Source of the DNA: an uncultured Chryseobacterium sp.
Lineage (GTDB): Bacteria; Bacteroidota; Bacteroidia; Flavobacteriales; Weeksellaceae
Length of the DNA stretch: 41,825 nucleotides
Assembly: GCF_913776365.1 (NCBI RefSeq)
Contig: NZ_CAJYMO010000283.1
Coordinates: 1-41,825, forward strand
Direction: 5' to 3'
The position numbers and the translations under genes are program-made. The notes under the pieces were generated by a model. The model had not been told where the DNA came from. It saw only the letters and a list, made by a program, of their open reading frames with translations, and searched no databases. Positions 9,410 through 20,317 of this stretch are shown here, piece after piece. Within the stretch, counting starts at the first letter, position 1, and every line of letters starts with the position of its first letter.

Positions 9410-12400
9410 TTAGTCCGGACAGGTTTGCGTGGTCATGCAGCTCCATCCGAAGGTTGTTCCGTTATCTGTAGTGGTATACACTTTCAGACAGTTATTGGTG
9501 GTATCGTATACCATCATTCCTTCAATAAAATTGGCAGGCGGAATGCCTACAGGGTTCCCTGACGAATCGAAAGCCACCCGGTTTACGACGAAGCCTTTCG
9601 TTTTAGCTTCGAGTGCCGTCCAGGCTCCTTTCCTTACCATCGGCCAGTTGTCTGAATTGATCCCGGCTCTTCCAAGCGCTGAGATTCCGAAATCGGTATT
9701 CAGGGTTGTCCCGGAAGTAGCGGCTGGCTTGTAACAGCTGAGGCTGATACAGTTGGCAGGCTGGGAGGCCGCATTCTGGGATGTACCAATGCCCTGCCCC
9801 TGGTCATTACCGATATCGGCCGCTCCACCAGCGTTAACCAGCACTGGAACACCCTGTGAATCGATGCATGAAGCGGAAGCGCAGATGTTTTTGTTCGGAG
9901 CAGTGGATCCTGGTCCTGAAATTACCGCACCTGCGGCAGTTACCAGCTGGTTCGGGCTCACATTTTCATCTCCTTCCACAGCATCCGGACAACCATCGTT
10001 GTCGGAATCCAGATCATATTGGTTCGGTATACCGTCGCCATCGGTATCGCATAATTGCAGCTGACTGGCTCCGAACACGAAATTCACATAACTTTCGGCT
10101 ACAGTGTATTTAAAAGAAATCGAATTATGAACGCCAGGAACTTTCACAATAACGTATGCTTCTTTCCCTGTAATCTGTGTTGGAGAATTTTGCACAAAAG
10201 AACATGGCGATCCTGTACAGGTAGACCATACCACTTCTACCGGCCTGTCAAAAATTACAGGTACAGTAGGTCCGCCCCCTAATGAGGCAAACACCAGTAC
10301 AGGATCTACTAACGATTGATCGAAGGTCATCACGTTATTGGAAATCTGATCATTCCGGATCGTAGGATTGTTATTCGGCACGCCGTATGACGCAGGGAAA
10401 ACAGAATGCTGGAATACGCCTGTGGTTGAAGACATCGGCTGATCAGACGTAAAAGTATATCCTACTCCGTTAATACTTCCTTTGGCTACCTTATTATCCG
10501 GCGAGAAAGATACAGGACCTGTCCAGTAGAATTGCGTCGGACATTCCAGGGTATCCAGGATTCCGTCGTTGTCATCATCCAGATCCACGCTGTTGATGAT
10601 TCCATCTCCGTCAGAATCATCAGACGGTGCATACGGGCCGCACTCAGCATCCTTAACGGCATTATTCTGCGAGCTGCCAATGCCTTGTCCCTGATCATTG
10701 CCGATATCGGCTGTTCCACCTGTATTTACCAGTATTGGAACCCCTTGCGAATCAACGCATGATCCTGAAGCACAGATATTGCTGTTTGGCGCAGAAGATC
10801 CCGTACCTGAATTTACCGTACCCGCTGCAGTGACCAGCTGTGACTTTATTACGTTCTCATCTCCTTCCAGGGCATCTACACAGCCATCGTTATCAGAGTC
10901 CAGATCCAGACGGTTCGGTATGCCGTCGCCGTCGGTATCGCATTCTCCTGACGATGCATTGAAAAATGCCTTGTTTCGTATTTTCTGAAGATTGGTTGCT
11001 CCACCCGTAGAACCGGTGAAACCCATATATGCTTCTGTTGCTCCGTTTAAGAAATCATTGGCAATATCCGTTTTTGTCTGGAAGATCATGGAATTGTCCA
11101 GATAGATTTCGAGCATTTTAGTAGAAGCTACATAGTTGATTTCTACAGGATGCCAGGCTCCGTCTTCAAGATTCTTTCTAACGTAGGATACATTATTGTT
11201 TATCCAAGGAATGAATGTCGCTCCATTTCCTTTCTCGATAGCAATATGATTGTATCCGTCCAAATCATTTACACTAGCATCATTCGGGTACGTATCAAAT
11301 TCTACTACCATCGCCGGGTTTACCCCTTGTATGCCAAGGCCTCCCCCCAGACTTCCTGCAGTAGTAATTCCATTGGTCTGCAATGCAAACGCAACACCGT
11401 CTGCACCATCATGATTCCCCATGTAAATATCAAAGCGGTAATTAAAGTTATTGGTAACATTAATTTTTTGTTTATACCAAATCTGGCCAGCCTGATTATT
11501 TGTGTCATTGGTAATAACGATCTCATCATTATTAATATAAGCATTTGTATTAAGCTGCCAGTTGCCCAAGCTTGTGGCAGAAGGGCATTCTACCGAATCT
11601 AGTATTCCGTCATTATCATCATCAAGGTCATCGATATTCAGTATCCCGTCGCCATCAGAGTCATTACCGTTTGCCATTAATGCAAAGTATCCTGTATTCA
11701 GATTGGTTAAGCCAATCTGGCCGTTGGAATTCAATGCTCCTAAATCCACTGCTCCGGAAGTGAAATCACCATCTGCATCCCACACCATATGCCAAGATAG
11801 ATTGACCAGGTCCAGACGGATGAACTGGAGATTTGCAGATTGTGAAAATCCTGTATTTTGTACTCTCCACTCACGGGCAAGCCTTGTATTGAAGCCGGAC
11901 ATCAAATCTGTGGTTATTCTTGTTTCTGCAGAAGCATTATCGTCTCCTACCATCAGATAATTCCTATCATTGTTAACAGGTGTCCTACCTGATATGGCAT
12001 TTGGAGAACTGAAATCCATATCCGTTGATAATGTCAGGATTGCTCCATTATTAACTGATTTTGAAACTTTCTGCTCCAGTCCTGAAATATCATCTCTTCC
12101 AATTCCGGCCACATTGCTGTTATAGCCTGCAATTGCCGTCCAGAAAGCGGTTCCTGAGGAACTGATATAATTTCCGGATTTAGTATACCCGTATTTAAGC
12201 GCCAGATAAGATTCTACTTTATTCTGGTCTGCAGCACTCAGCGCTGTATTATAGGTAATATACTCCGGAGAAACCACATAAGAATTTTCACCATTACTGC
12301 CTCCGATTGTTCCCCTGAAGGCCGTTGTATTTGAAGTAGTTCCCGAAAGGATGCTGAAACTGTTTCCGTAGAATGCGAACGGTCCGCCATTTCTGATGTA

Positions 12401-15400
12401 GGTATACTGTCTTACATCCGTAGTAGAAGTCATAACCGAGTTGGTTCCTATGGTCAAGCTGTTAGGATCTCCCTCATAATATACGGTATTCATCTTGTTA
12501 TTATGATATCCTAATAAGATATTACCCGTTGCAGATCCGAATACACGCCCATTCAATCCTGCTGTTTTAAGCTTCGAAACTCCAAACACGGAATATGTAT
12601 TGCTTACATCCAATGCAGCAGGAAGTGTAAAGATTCCGGATCCGTTAAAACTATAAGAACCATTGAAGTTGACAAGGTCGTTTTCTGTATTGTAAGAAAT
12701 TGTCCCTGTACCGGTAGCATCGTTTGTATTCAATGCATTTTTCCAGATCGTACCTGTATTGTATGTATTCTGCTTGTTCCATGAAACCAGTCCTGCATTG
12801 ACTCCTCCCGGCGCTGTGGCCAGTGCGGAGAAAGTATAAAACTGGCCGGAGCTGAAGCTGGCCGTGGCCGTATAGTATTGGACTCCTGCAATGGTCTCAA
12901 GGGTCATTTCCGTTCTGGTATCGCTGCCGTCAAAAGTGGCGTCGTTGCTCACGACCAGATAAGGCCTGGAAACATTACCCGCAAGCTGATCCAGCTGAAT
13001 AGCCACTTTTACATTTCCAACTGTACCTGTTTTCTGTACTTTCCAGATCCTGGTCATTCGCTGGGAAGAGTTTCCGAAGGCAAACGGAGTGGCAAAATTG
13101 GTGTTCCCGGTATCCGATCCCCAGACAAGTGACGAAAGGTCTGCCGTGAAGGCATTGGTATTGGCAGCATTGGTGGCTGAGATACCGATATTCCCGATCA
13201 CCGGCTGGAAGCCCGTGCTGGAACTTTTTGCCTGCTTCTGGCTGAGTGTGGAAGCGTCATCCCTCATGATCCCGGCAATATTGTTGCTGTATGCGGCATT
13301 TGCCGAGGCATCCCAGATCACTCCGGAAGCAGAGTTGGTATAATTCTGCGCCGTAGTCTGGTCTAAGGTAAGTCCGTACTTAATGGCGTTATAAGAATCC
13401 ACCCGGTTCCTTTCATTGGCAGAAAGTGCCCTGTTGAAGACAATAATATCCCCGATGCGGCCATTATAACCGGATGCAATAGTCATAGCACTATTATTAC
13501 CGGTATAAGCTACCAACGTACTTCCTGAAGCAATCTGCAATCCATTTCTCCTGAGGGAAGTCTTCGGTGTCAGGGAGCTGTTGTTCCATCCGGTCCACAG
13601 ATACGGAACGTTAAGCGTTCCGCCCCAGGCAGCCTGGATACGGCTGCTAAGCGCACCATCCCAGTAAAAATTACTGTCACCCCACGGAGCATGCATATTT
13701 AACTGACTTCCGGTGCCCAACGATTCAAAGAAGACAGAACTATTTGTTAATGAAGTTGCTGCATTTACAACGAATGCTGAAGCATCGGTGTAGGTATTGC
13801 CGCCTAGAATTCCATCCATATCAGACATGTTCTGAGAACCGTTGAAGTTCATCACCGGGTTGAAGTTCAGGTTATCCGTAATGTTATTACGATAAGTAGG
13901 ACGGCCTGAAGCGGCGGCCTGCATGGTATGATTGCTGCTGCCGCTCTGGTCGGTCCAGTTGGCAACCGCATTGGTATCCGCTGCCGGTGTTACACTTTGT
14001 ATAACATCTGCCCGCATCGAAGGCCATGAGTTGAAGCCTGTTACCGTGAAACGGATATAACGTGCTGTAACCGGTGAAGTAAAGATATTGGAAACCTCTG
14101 AATTCTGATCGAAGTTTGCCTTATACGTCCTTCCCATATCGGTATAGTTTGTCCCGTCTGTGGAATAGCTTACCGTATAACCGGTCACCCATTGGGCTGC
14201 GTTGGCACGGCCTTTTGTTACCACTCCGTTCACCGTCTGTGAAGATCCTAAATCAAGGGTCAGGTAGTCGCCTGTTATCTGCGATGCCGGGGTCCATGAT
14301 GAACCTGAAGTTAAAGTGGAGTTGGCAGGTACCAATGAGGTATCTGAATTGGTTGTACTCGCCGTCCTGCTTCCTGCCGGAACGTTGAAATTTGTTGTTC
14401 CTGAAAGGCTTCCCGCGTCAGCGCGCAGCCATACTCCGGCTCCGGCTACTCCTCCGGGTCCTACCCCTTTTCCTGAGAAAGTAAAGAACTGACCATTGGC
14501 AAGGTCAACAGTGGCTGTATAATACCTTACACCGCCCAGATCTTCCTGGCTCATGGCAATCCTGTTGTCGCTACCGTCAAAAACGGCATCATTGCTTACC
14601 ACCAGCTGAGGATCGGTAACCGCTGTAATCTGATTTACCGGCACTGCTACTTTCACAGTTCCCACAGTTCCCGTTTCCTGAACTTTCCAGATCCTGTCCA
14701 TTCTGTACGTGGAAGTACCGAATACGAATGGGGTTGCAAAGAATGTATTTCCGGTATCGGAACCCCAAACCAGGTAACTCTTATCCGAAGTAAAATCATT
14801 GCTGTTGGCTGCATTGTTTACTGTAATATTCCCATTTCCGATAACTGGCTGCAATCCTGCATTCTGGGAAACTGACTGTTTCTGGCTCAGCGCCGTGGCA
14901 TCATCCCGACCGATTCCTGCAATATTGTTCTGGTAAGTGGTATCACCGGTCCAGTAAGTAGTGGTTCCGTCGGCGCCAAGGTAGCTGAATGGTGTTGCTG
15001 TATTTCCCAGAGTAATCCCATACCGTATAGCCAGATAAGAATCAATACGTTGTCTGTCCGTGGTGGAAATTACCTTATTGTACATAATGTATTCTCCGAT
15101 ATTCCCGTTGAAATATCCTCCCATTTCTCCATATCCCAAACGGGCCAGGCTGAATCCTCCCGGTACGGAAGCATTGGTACCGGTACCGGTCTGTACATTA
15201 TCCCTGTAGGTCAGCATCTGGCCTGAAGGATTGGCATAGGTGTAAGCATTCAGATAGCTGAAATTCGGATTGACAGCTACGGAACCTCCGTAGTTCGGCT
15301 GGCTGTTTCCACAGCCTACATCCATCCATAGATTTCCGAAATTATTCCAGATCAGATCACCGTTTCCTCCGCAGGAACTATAGATGTCGGATATCCCGTT

Positions 15401-18400
15401 GTTTGCAGCTGTACTACTGTTAAATGCCACAATCTGGGTATGGCTGTTATTGATATTACCATTCAGTAACGTGGATAAAGATGAAGAGATATCCATCAGG
15501 TCATTTCCGTCAAACCTTGCTACCGTATTAAAATTCATGATTCCTGTGGAAGGCTGGCTTGCAGCATTAGCCTGAAGATAAGTCCTGCCACCCCTTGAAA
15601 GGTCCTGCCATTGTCCGGCTGAAAAGCCTTTATCTCCTTTCACCCAAAGGTCAAGTCCTGAGATAACCCCTCCCGGCGCTGCGATATAGCTGGCAAAAGT
15701 AAAGAATTCTCCGGAATTCAGATTTGCGTTAGCGGTATAATATGCCACTCCGCCCAATGTTTCCTGGGTCATGGCAACGCTTGTATCATTCCCGTCAAAT
15801 ACATTGTCCGTACTAACTATCAGTACAGGTTTACTGGCAGCAGCCATCTGGCTTACCGGAAGCGCAATTTTTACATTGCCTACAGTTCCGGTTTTCTGCA
15901 CCTTCCATATTCTGGACATTCTATAATTGGATGTTCCAAATGCAAAAGGCGTTATAAAATCTGTGCTTCCTGTATCCGCTCCCCACAGAAGTGATGAAAG
16001 ATCCGCAGTAAAGCCATTTGAATTATCAGTATTCGAAGCTGCAATATTACCATGGGCAATCACCGGCTGTATGCCAGGATTTGAGCTTTTCGACTGCTTC
16101 TGGTTCAGCATAGAGGCATCGTCTCTCATAATTCCGGCAATATTGGTGTTATAGCCGGCATTCAAAGAAGTATCCCAGACGATTCCGGAGGCAGAATTGG
16201 TATAATTCTGTGCGGTGGTCTGATCCAGGGTTAATCCATATTTGATCGCCATATAGGATTCTACACGGTTTCTTTCCGCTGCTGAAACAGCCCTGCTGAA
16301 TACGATAATATCCCCCATACGGCCATTATAGTTTCCTTGTCCGACATAAGCTCCGAAATACATAGGGCTGTTGTTTCCGGTATAGGCATTCATAACGGTT
16401 CCTGAGATAATCTGCAACCCGTTTCTCCTGAGCGAAGTCTTCGGTGTCAGCGAGCTGTTATTCCAGCCGGTCCATAAATAAGGTATTCCCAGCGTTCCCC
16501 CCCAGGCTGCCTGGATACGGCTGTTTGTGGCTCCATCCCAGTAAGCCGTCCCATCGGTCCATGGCGTATGAATCTGTAAAAAGTTTCCTATTCCTAATGC
16601 TTCCTGGAATATACTGTGGTTGGTAAGTGTTGTGTTTGCCCCGGTAAAGAATGCTGAAGCATCGGTATAGGTGCCTGTTCCCAGGATCCCATCCGGATCC
16701 CACATATTCTGGGAACCGTTGAAATTCATCACCGGGTTGAAGTTCAGGTTATCCGTGGTGTTATTACGATAAGTCGGACGGCCTGAAGCAACGGCCTGCA
16801 TGGCATGGTTGCCGCTTCCGCTCTGGTCGGTCCAGTTAGCCACTGCATTGGTATCCGTTGCCGGTGTTACGTTTTGTATAACATCTGCCCGTAATGACGG
16901 ATGCCCGTTGAAGCCTGTTACTGTAAAGCGGATATACCTTGCCGTAACCGGAGAGGTAAAGATATTGGAAACCTCGGAGTTGTTATCCGTATTTCCTTTA
17001 TAATTCCGTCCCATATCGGTATAGTTTGTACCGTCGGTAGAATAGCTCAGCGTATAGCTGGTAACCCACTGTCCGGCGTCTCCCCTTCCTTTGGTCACTA
17101 CCCCGTTTACGGTCTGTGAAGAACCCAGATCCAGGGTCAGGTAATCGCCTGTAACCGCTGTGGAAGGCAACCACGCATAGGACGAGGCCAGGGTAGAATT
17201 GGCTGCCGTATAGGTTGCATTATAGTTTGTGCTTCCTGTCCTGCTTCCTGCCGGAACGTTGAAATTGGTAGTTCCTGAAAGGCTTCCCGCATCGGCACGA
17301 AGCCATACTCCGGCTCCGGCTACTCCTCCCGGACCGGTTACCGTTCCCGAGAAGGTATAGAACTGTCCTGTCGTAAAATCCACGGTAGCTGTATAATACC
17401 GGATGCCGCCCAGGTTTTCCTCAATCATGGCTACCCTGGTATCGGAGCCGTCGAATGAAGTGTCATCGCTTACCACCAGGCTCAGGTTTTTGACTCCGGA
17501 AATCTGGTTTACCGGCACTGCTACTTTCACGGTTCCTACGGTTCCCGTTTCCTGTACTTTCCAGATCCTGTCCATTCTGTATGTGGAAGTACCGAATACG
17601 AAAGGAGTAGTGAAGAAAGTACTTCCGGTATCCGAGCCCCAGATCAGTGAGGACCGGTCAGCAGATAAGTTATTGCTGTTGTTGGCATTGGTGTCGGTAA
17701 TATTCCCATTCCCGATCACCGGCTGCAGACCTGCATTCACACTTTGGGACTGTTTCTGGTTCAGTGCCGAGGCATCGTCCCTGGAAATCCCGGCGATGTT
17801 ATTCTGATACACAGAATTAGCAGAAGAATTCCACATAACAGTACCGTTAGAGGCTGTATAATTTACCGGGTTAGCAGTATTTCCTAAAGTGATTCCGTAT
17901 TTTACAGCAAGATAGCTGCTTACCTTATTATTATCGGCAGCATTCCCTACATTGCTGTAGACAACCATTTCTCCGATCCTTCCGTTAAGATAACCATCAT
18001 CACCATCCCAGCCGATCCAGAAATCAGATTTACCGCCCTGGGTGTTGTTTTCTGAAAACGTCTGGTTCAGATAACCGTTTGATAACAGCCGTGACGTTAC
18101 GGCACCGGCATTGATGTTATTATAGTCCAGCTGACGCAAATGGGTGATATTGGTCAGTGGATTAGTCAGGCTCGTAGGACCATCGCCATTGCTGACAAAA
18201 TCATTATATATAAATCGGGACCAGTTATTGGTATCATTTCCATAAAGACCTCCAGAAGCCGTATTCGAAATACTGAATACAGACATATCGCCGATAACAG
18301 ACGGGTTTATATTTAACGATACATTCAGTAAGCTTCCCGAAAAACCAAGATTCGGGTTGAAGTTGATCAGATTCGACGAGGTATTATACGAGGGGTTCTG

Positions 18401-20317
18401 ATTGGCTACTGTAGCTGCCGAAGCATTAAGGCCCAAACCTGAATAGTCTTTCCAAAGCCCTGCATCACTGGTGATGCTGCTTACCCCTTCATCACCCTTC
18501 AGCCAGAGATTCAGATTCGTAAGTACTCCTCCCGGTGCCGTGGCGAATCCTGCAAATGTAAAATACTGGCCCGTAGCAAAATCCACTGTTGCCGTATAAT
18601 AATCTGTCCCGCCGATAGTTTCCAGGACCATGGTAATTCTTGTATCGCTGCCGTCAAAAGTCGGGTCGCTGCTTACTACTAAGGCAGGCTGAGAAAATCC
18701 GGCCGGCAGCTGGCTTGCAGCCAATGCTACTTTTACCGTGCCTACACTTCCTGTTTCCTGTACTTTCCATACCCTGTTCATTCTGCTGTTGGAAGATCCA
18801 AAGGCAAAAGAAGTGGTAAAAAAAGCAGATCCGGTATCAGAACCCCAGACCAAGGAGCTCATATTAGAGGAAAAACTGTTGCTGTTCAATGTATTACTTG
18901 CCGCAACCGTTATATTTCCGATTACAGGCTGGATCCCCGGATTAATGGACCTGGATTGCTTCTGTAGCAATCCTGAAGCATCATCCCTTCCGATTCCTGC
19001 GATGTTATTATTATATGGAGAATTGGTGGCTGCATCCCAGATCATGGCTGAGGAAGAGTTCAGATAATTCTGAAAAGCAGTCTGATCAAGGGTAAGACCG
19101 TACTTCAGGGCCACATAAGACTCTACCCGGTTCCTTTCATCTGTGGAAAGGTTGCGGTTATAAATAATAAGGTCTCCGATCTTTCCCACATAGGCGCCGC
19201 CGATATACATCGGACTGTTGTTTCCGGTATAGGCGTTCTGCGTCCCGCCGGAAGTGATCTGAAGACCGTTTCTTCGTAAGGAGGTTTTTGGGGTCAGCCC
19301 ACTGTTGTTCCATCCGGTCCAAAGATAAGGCTGGCCTGTAACCCCTCCCCAGGGAGCGCTTATCCTACTTGTGTTAGCTCCGTCCCAATACGCAAGCCCA
19401 TCGGCTGCCCATGGCAGATAGATATTGAAAGAATTGCCCACTCCCAGAGGTTCTGAAAAAACCGTGCTGTTAGTGACATTTGTAGTAGAACTTAGTACAA
19501 AGGCAGCAGCTCCTGCATTACTTGCTACAGGTACCACTCCGCTGCCGTCGATCAGCTGCTGGGTATTGGCAAAATTAACAATCGGGTTGAAGTTGATATT
19601 GTCTGCAGCATTGTCTTTAAAGACAGGCCGGGATGCGCTGCTGGCAGAAGCATTAGACTGGAACGTACTGTTGTTGTTTCCGCTCTGGTCCTGCCACACG
19701 GACAAAGAAGTGTTGTCTGCCGTTACATTTCCGATGCTTTGTAATACATCTGCCCGCATGGAAGGATGGCTGTTGAAAGCCGTTACCGTAATGCGCATGT
19801 ACCGTGCTGTGACGGCAGCCGGAAACTGATTGACGATTTCCGTATTCTGATCAAAATTTCCCCTGAAATTAATCGGAGTACCTGAGGTATTGACTGTAGT
19901 ATAGGTGATGTTATCCGTAGAATAGCTCACCGTATATGAAGTGACCCATTGGGCAGCATCACCCCGCCCTTTGGTCACAACGCCCCGCAGGCTCTGTACC
20001 GACCCCGTATCCAGGGTAAGGTAATCTCCGGCCACCGCTGATGATGCAGACCAGGAGGAACCTGAAGTAAGTACCGAGGAAGAAGGAGGCAGACCGGCAA
20101 ATGAAGTACTGGCCGTACGGCTGCTGCCGGGGACGTTGATGTAAGCCGTATTTCCTACGCCCTGATCTGCACGGAGCCAAAGGCTGGCTCCCGCAACACC
20201 TCCCGGAGATTGTCCGCTGGCATAAATTCCTGTCAGGCAGATCAGCATCAGCAGGGTCTTGCCGATTACTGAATTTCTGCATTCAGCAGGATGTAGTTTG
20301 TGTATAGATAAATTCAT
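9410..20317 (-). CDS. Giant repetitive surface protein (discoidin/LamG/TSP3/L-type lectin modules)
   Basis: A 3635-aa exported protein, probably a cell-surface adhesin or carbohydrate-binding protein. A signal peptide (core TLLMLICLTGIYASG) ends near residue 35. Six related units start at PGGV motifs near residues 37, 594, 995, 1547, 1953 and 2502. Units 1, 3 and 5 carry a discoidin-like (F5/8 type C) segment (VVTKGRGDAxQWVTSYTVSY ... ARYIRFTVTGFNxxPSxRADV), then a LamG/ConA-like segment (FNPVMNFNGSQNM ... GDIIVFNRALS). Units 2, 4 and 6 lack the discoidin part. Every unit ends with a Y(M/L)A(I/L)KYG(L/I)TL ... NIAGIxRDDAS ... WGSDTG ... IWKVQ(E/K)TG domain. After residue 2885 come Ca-binding thrombospondin-3 repeats (DSDGDGILNIDDLDDDNDGI), an L-type lectin-like domain (~2912-3122), further TSP3 blocks and a Cys-containing tail. 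I see no standard type IX sorting domain, so its anchoring is unclear. The start MNLSIHKLHP is supported by its near-identical duplicate at 37599. Confidence 0.92.
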   Translation of the reverse strand: MNLSIHKLHPAECRNSVIGKTLLMLICLTGIYASGQSPGGVAGASLWLRADQGVGNTAYINVPGSSRTASTSFAGLPPSSSVLTSGSSWSASSAVAGDYLTLDTGSVQSLRGVVTKGRGDAAQWVTSYTVSYSTDNITYTTVNTSGTPINFRGNFDQNTEIVNQFPAAVTARYMRITVTAFNSHPSMRADVLQSIGNVTADNTSLSVWQDQSGNNNSTFQSNASASSASRPVFKDNAADNINFNPIVNFANTQQLIDGSGVVPVASNAGAAAFVLSSTTNVTNSTVFSEPLGVGNSFNIYLPWAADGLAYWDGANTSRISAPWGGVTGQPYLWTGWNNSGLTPKTSLRRNGLQITSGGTQNAYTGNNSPMYIGGAYVGKIGDLIIYNRNLSTDERNRVESYVALKYGLTLDQTAFQNYLNSSSAMIWDAATNSPYNNNIAGIGRDDASGLLQKQSRSINPGIQPVIGNITVAASNTLNSNSFSSNMSSLVWGSDTGSAFFTTSFAFGSSNSRMNRVWKVQETGSVGTVKVALAASQLPAGFSQPALVVSSDPTFDGSDTRITMVLETIGGTDYYTATVDFATGQYFTFAGFATAPGGVLTNLNLWLKGDEGVSSITSDAGLWKDYSGLGLNASAATVANQNPSYNTSSNLINFNPNLGFSGSLLNVSLNINPSVIGDMSVFSISNTASGGLYGNDTNNWSRFIYNDFVSNGDGPTSLTNPLTNITHLRQLDYNNINAGAVTSRLLSNGYLNQTFSENNTQGGKSDFWIGWDGDDGYLNGRIGEMVVYSNVGNAADNNKVSSYLAVKYGITLGNTANPVNYTASNGTVMWNSSANSVYQNNIAGISRDDASALNQKQSQSVNAGLQPVIGNGNITDTNANNSNNLSADRSSLIWGSDTGSTFFTTPFVFGTSTYRMDRIWKVQETGTVGTVKVAVPVNQISGVKNLSLVVSDDTSFDGSDTRVAMIEENLGGIRYYTATVDFTTGQFYTFSGTVTGPGGVAGAGVWLRADAGSLSGTTNFNVPAGSRTGSTNYNATYTAANSTLASSYAWLPSTAVTGDYLTLDLGSSQTVNGVVTKGRGDAGQWVTSYTLSYSTDGTNYTDMGRNYKGNTDNNSEVSNIFTSPVTARYIRFTVTGFNGHPSLRADVIQNVTPATDTNAVANWTDQSGSGNHAMQAVASGRPTYRNNTTDNLNFNPVMNFNGSQNMWDPDGILGTGTYTDASAFFTGANTTLTNHSIFQEALGIGNFLQIHTPWTDGTAYWDGATNSRIQAAWGGTLGIPYLWTGWNNSSLTPKTSLRRNGLQIISGTVMNAYTGNNSPMYFGAYVGQGNYNGRMGDIIVFSRAVSAAERNRVESYMAIKYGLTLDQTTAQNYTNSASGIVWDTSLNAGYNTNIAGIMRDDASMLNQKQSKSSNPGIQPVIAHGNIAASNTDNSNGFTADLSSLLWGADTGSTDFITPFAFGTSNYRMSRIWKVQKTGTVGNVKIALPVSQMAAASKPVLIVSTDNVFDGNDTSVAMTQETLGGVAYYTANANLNSGEFFTFASYIAAPGGVISGLDLWVKGDKGFSAGQWQDLSRGGRTYLQANAASQPSTGIMNFNTVARFDGNDLMDISSSLSTLLNGNINNSHTQIVAFNSSTAANNGISDIYSSCGGNGDLIWNNFGNLWMDVGCGNSQPNYGGSVAVNPNFSYLNAYTYANPSGQMLTYRDNVQTGTGTNASVPGGFSLARLGYGEMGGYFNGNIGEYIMYNKVISTTDRQRIDSYLAIRYGITLGNTATPFSYLGADGTTTYWTGDTTYQNNIAGIGRDDATALSQKQSVSQNAGLQPVIGNGNITVNNAANSNDFTSDKSYLVWGSDTGNTFFATPFVFGTSTYRMDRIWKVQETGTVGTVKVAVPVNQITAVTDPQLVVSNDAVFDGSDNRIAMSQEDLGGVRYYTATVDLANGQFFTFSGKGVGPGGVAGAGVWLRADAGSLSGTTNFNVPAGSRTASTTNSDTSLVPANSTLTSGSSWTPASQITGDYLTLDLGSSQTVNGVVTKGRANAAQWVTGYTVSYSTDGTNYTDMGRTYKANFDQNSEVSNIFTSPVTARYIRFTVTGFNSWPSMRADVIQSVTPAADTNAVANWTDQSGSSNHTMQAAASGRPTYRNNITDNLNFNPVMNFNGSQNMSDMDGILGGNTYTDASAFVVNAATSLTNSSVFFESLGTGSQLNMHAPWGDSNFYWDGALSSRIQAAWGGTLNVPYLWTGWNNSSLTPKTSLRRNGLQIASGSTLVAYTGNNSAMTIASGYNGRIGDIIVFNRALSANERNRVDSYNAIKYGLTLDQTTAQNYTNSASGVIWDASANAAYSNNIAGIMRDDASTLSQKQAKSSSTGFQPVIGNIGISATNAANTNAFTADLSSLVWGSDTGNTNFATPFAFGNSSQRMTRIWKVQKTGTVGNVKVAIQLDQLAGNVSRPYLVVSNDATFDGSDTRTEMTLETIAGVQYYTATASFSSGQFYTFSALATAPGGVNAGLVSWNKQNTYNTGTIWKNALNTNDATGTGTISYNTENDLVNFNGSYSFNGSGIFTLPAALDVSNTYSVFGVSKLKTAGLNGRVFGSATGNILLGYHNNKMNTVYYEGDPNSLTIGTNSVMTSTTDVRQYTYIRNGGPFAFYGNSFSILSGTTSNTTAFRGTIGGSNGENSYVVSPEYITYNTALSAADQNKVESYLALKYGYTKSGNYISSSGTAFWTAIAGYNSNVAGIGRDDISGLEQKVSKSVNNGAILTLSTDMDFSSPNAISGRTPVNNDRNYLMVGDDNASAETRITTDLMSGFNTRLAREWRVQNTGFSQSANLQFIRLDLVNLSWHMVWDADGDFTSGAVDLGALNSNGQIGLTNLNTGYFALMANGNDSDGDGILNIDDLDDDNDGILDSVECPSATSLGNWQLNTNAYINNDEIVITNDTNNQAGQIWYKQKINVTNNFNYRFDIYMGNHDGADGVAFALQTNGITTAGSLGGGLGIQGVNPAMVVEFDTYPNDASVNDLDGYNHIAIEKGNGATFIPWINNNVSYVRKNLEDGAWHPVEINYVASTKMLEIYLDNSMIFQTKTDIANDFLNGATEAYMGFTGSTGGATNLQKIRNKAFFNASSGECDTDGDGIPNRLDLDSDNDGCVDALEGDENVIKSQLVTAAGTVNSGTGSSAPNSNICASGSCVDSQGVPILVNTGGTADIGNDQGQGIGSSQNNAVKDAECGPYAPSDDSDGDGIINSVDLDDDNDGILDTLECPTQFYWTGPVSFSPDNKVAKGSINGVGYTFTSDQPMSSTTGVFQHSVFPASYGVPNNNPTIRNDQISNNVMTFDQSLVDPVLVFASLGGGPTVPVIFDRPVEVVWSTCTGSPCSFVQNSPTQITGKEAYVIVKVPGVHNSISFKYTVAESYVNFVFGASQLQLCDTDGDGIPNQYDLDSDNDGCPDAVEGDENVSPNQLVTAAGAVISGPGSTAPNKNICASASCIDSQGVPVLVNAGGAADIGNDQGQGIGTSQNAASQPANCISLSCYKPAATSGTTLNTDFGISALGRAGINSDNWPMVRKGAWTALEAKTKGFVVNRVAFDSSGNPVGIPPANFIEGMMVYDTTNNCLKVYTTTDNGTTFGWSCMTTQTCPD
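11663..20209 (-). repeat. Threefold ~950-residue super-repeat inside the giant adhesin gene
   Basis: The six adhesin units alternate long (with discoidin, ~550 aa) and short (without, ~380-405 aa), giving three tandem pairs starting near 20209, 17335 and 14461 with a period of about 2.87 kb. The DNA itself is strongly repeated between the second and third pairs. For example, the stretch around 14365-14460 reappears with few changes at 17237-17335, and the block at 13840-13930 reappears at 16720-16800. Expect collapse or chimerism in short-read assemblies, and recombination-driven length change in nature. Confidence 0.85.

Noticed and set aside
11663..20209. CRISPR-like repetition
   Set aside because: The repeats are protein-domain repeats with a period near 2.87 kb, not short direct repeats with unique spacers. 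No CRISPR array is present in the window.
9410..20317. Type IX secretion cargo
   Set aside because: The domain types are common among type IX cargo, but the C terminus does not show a type A or B sorting domain. It ends in a GMMVYDTTNNCLKVY-type module with several Cys.
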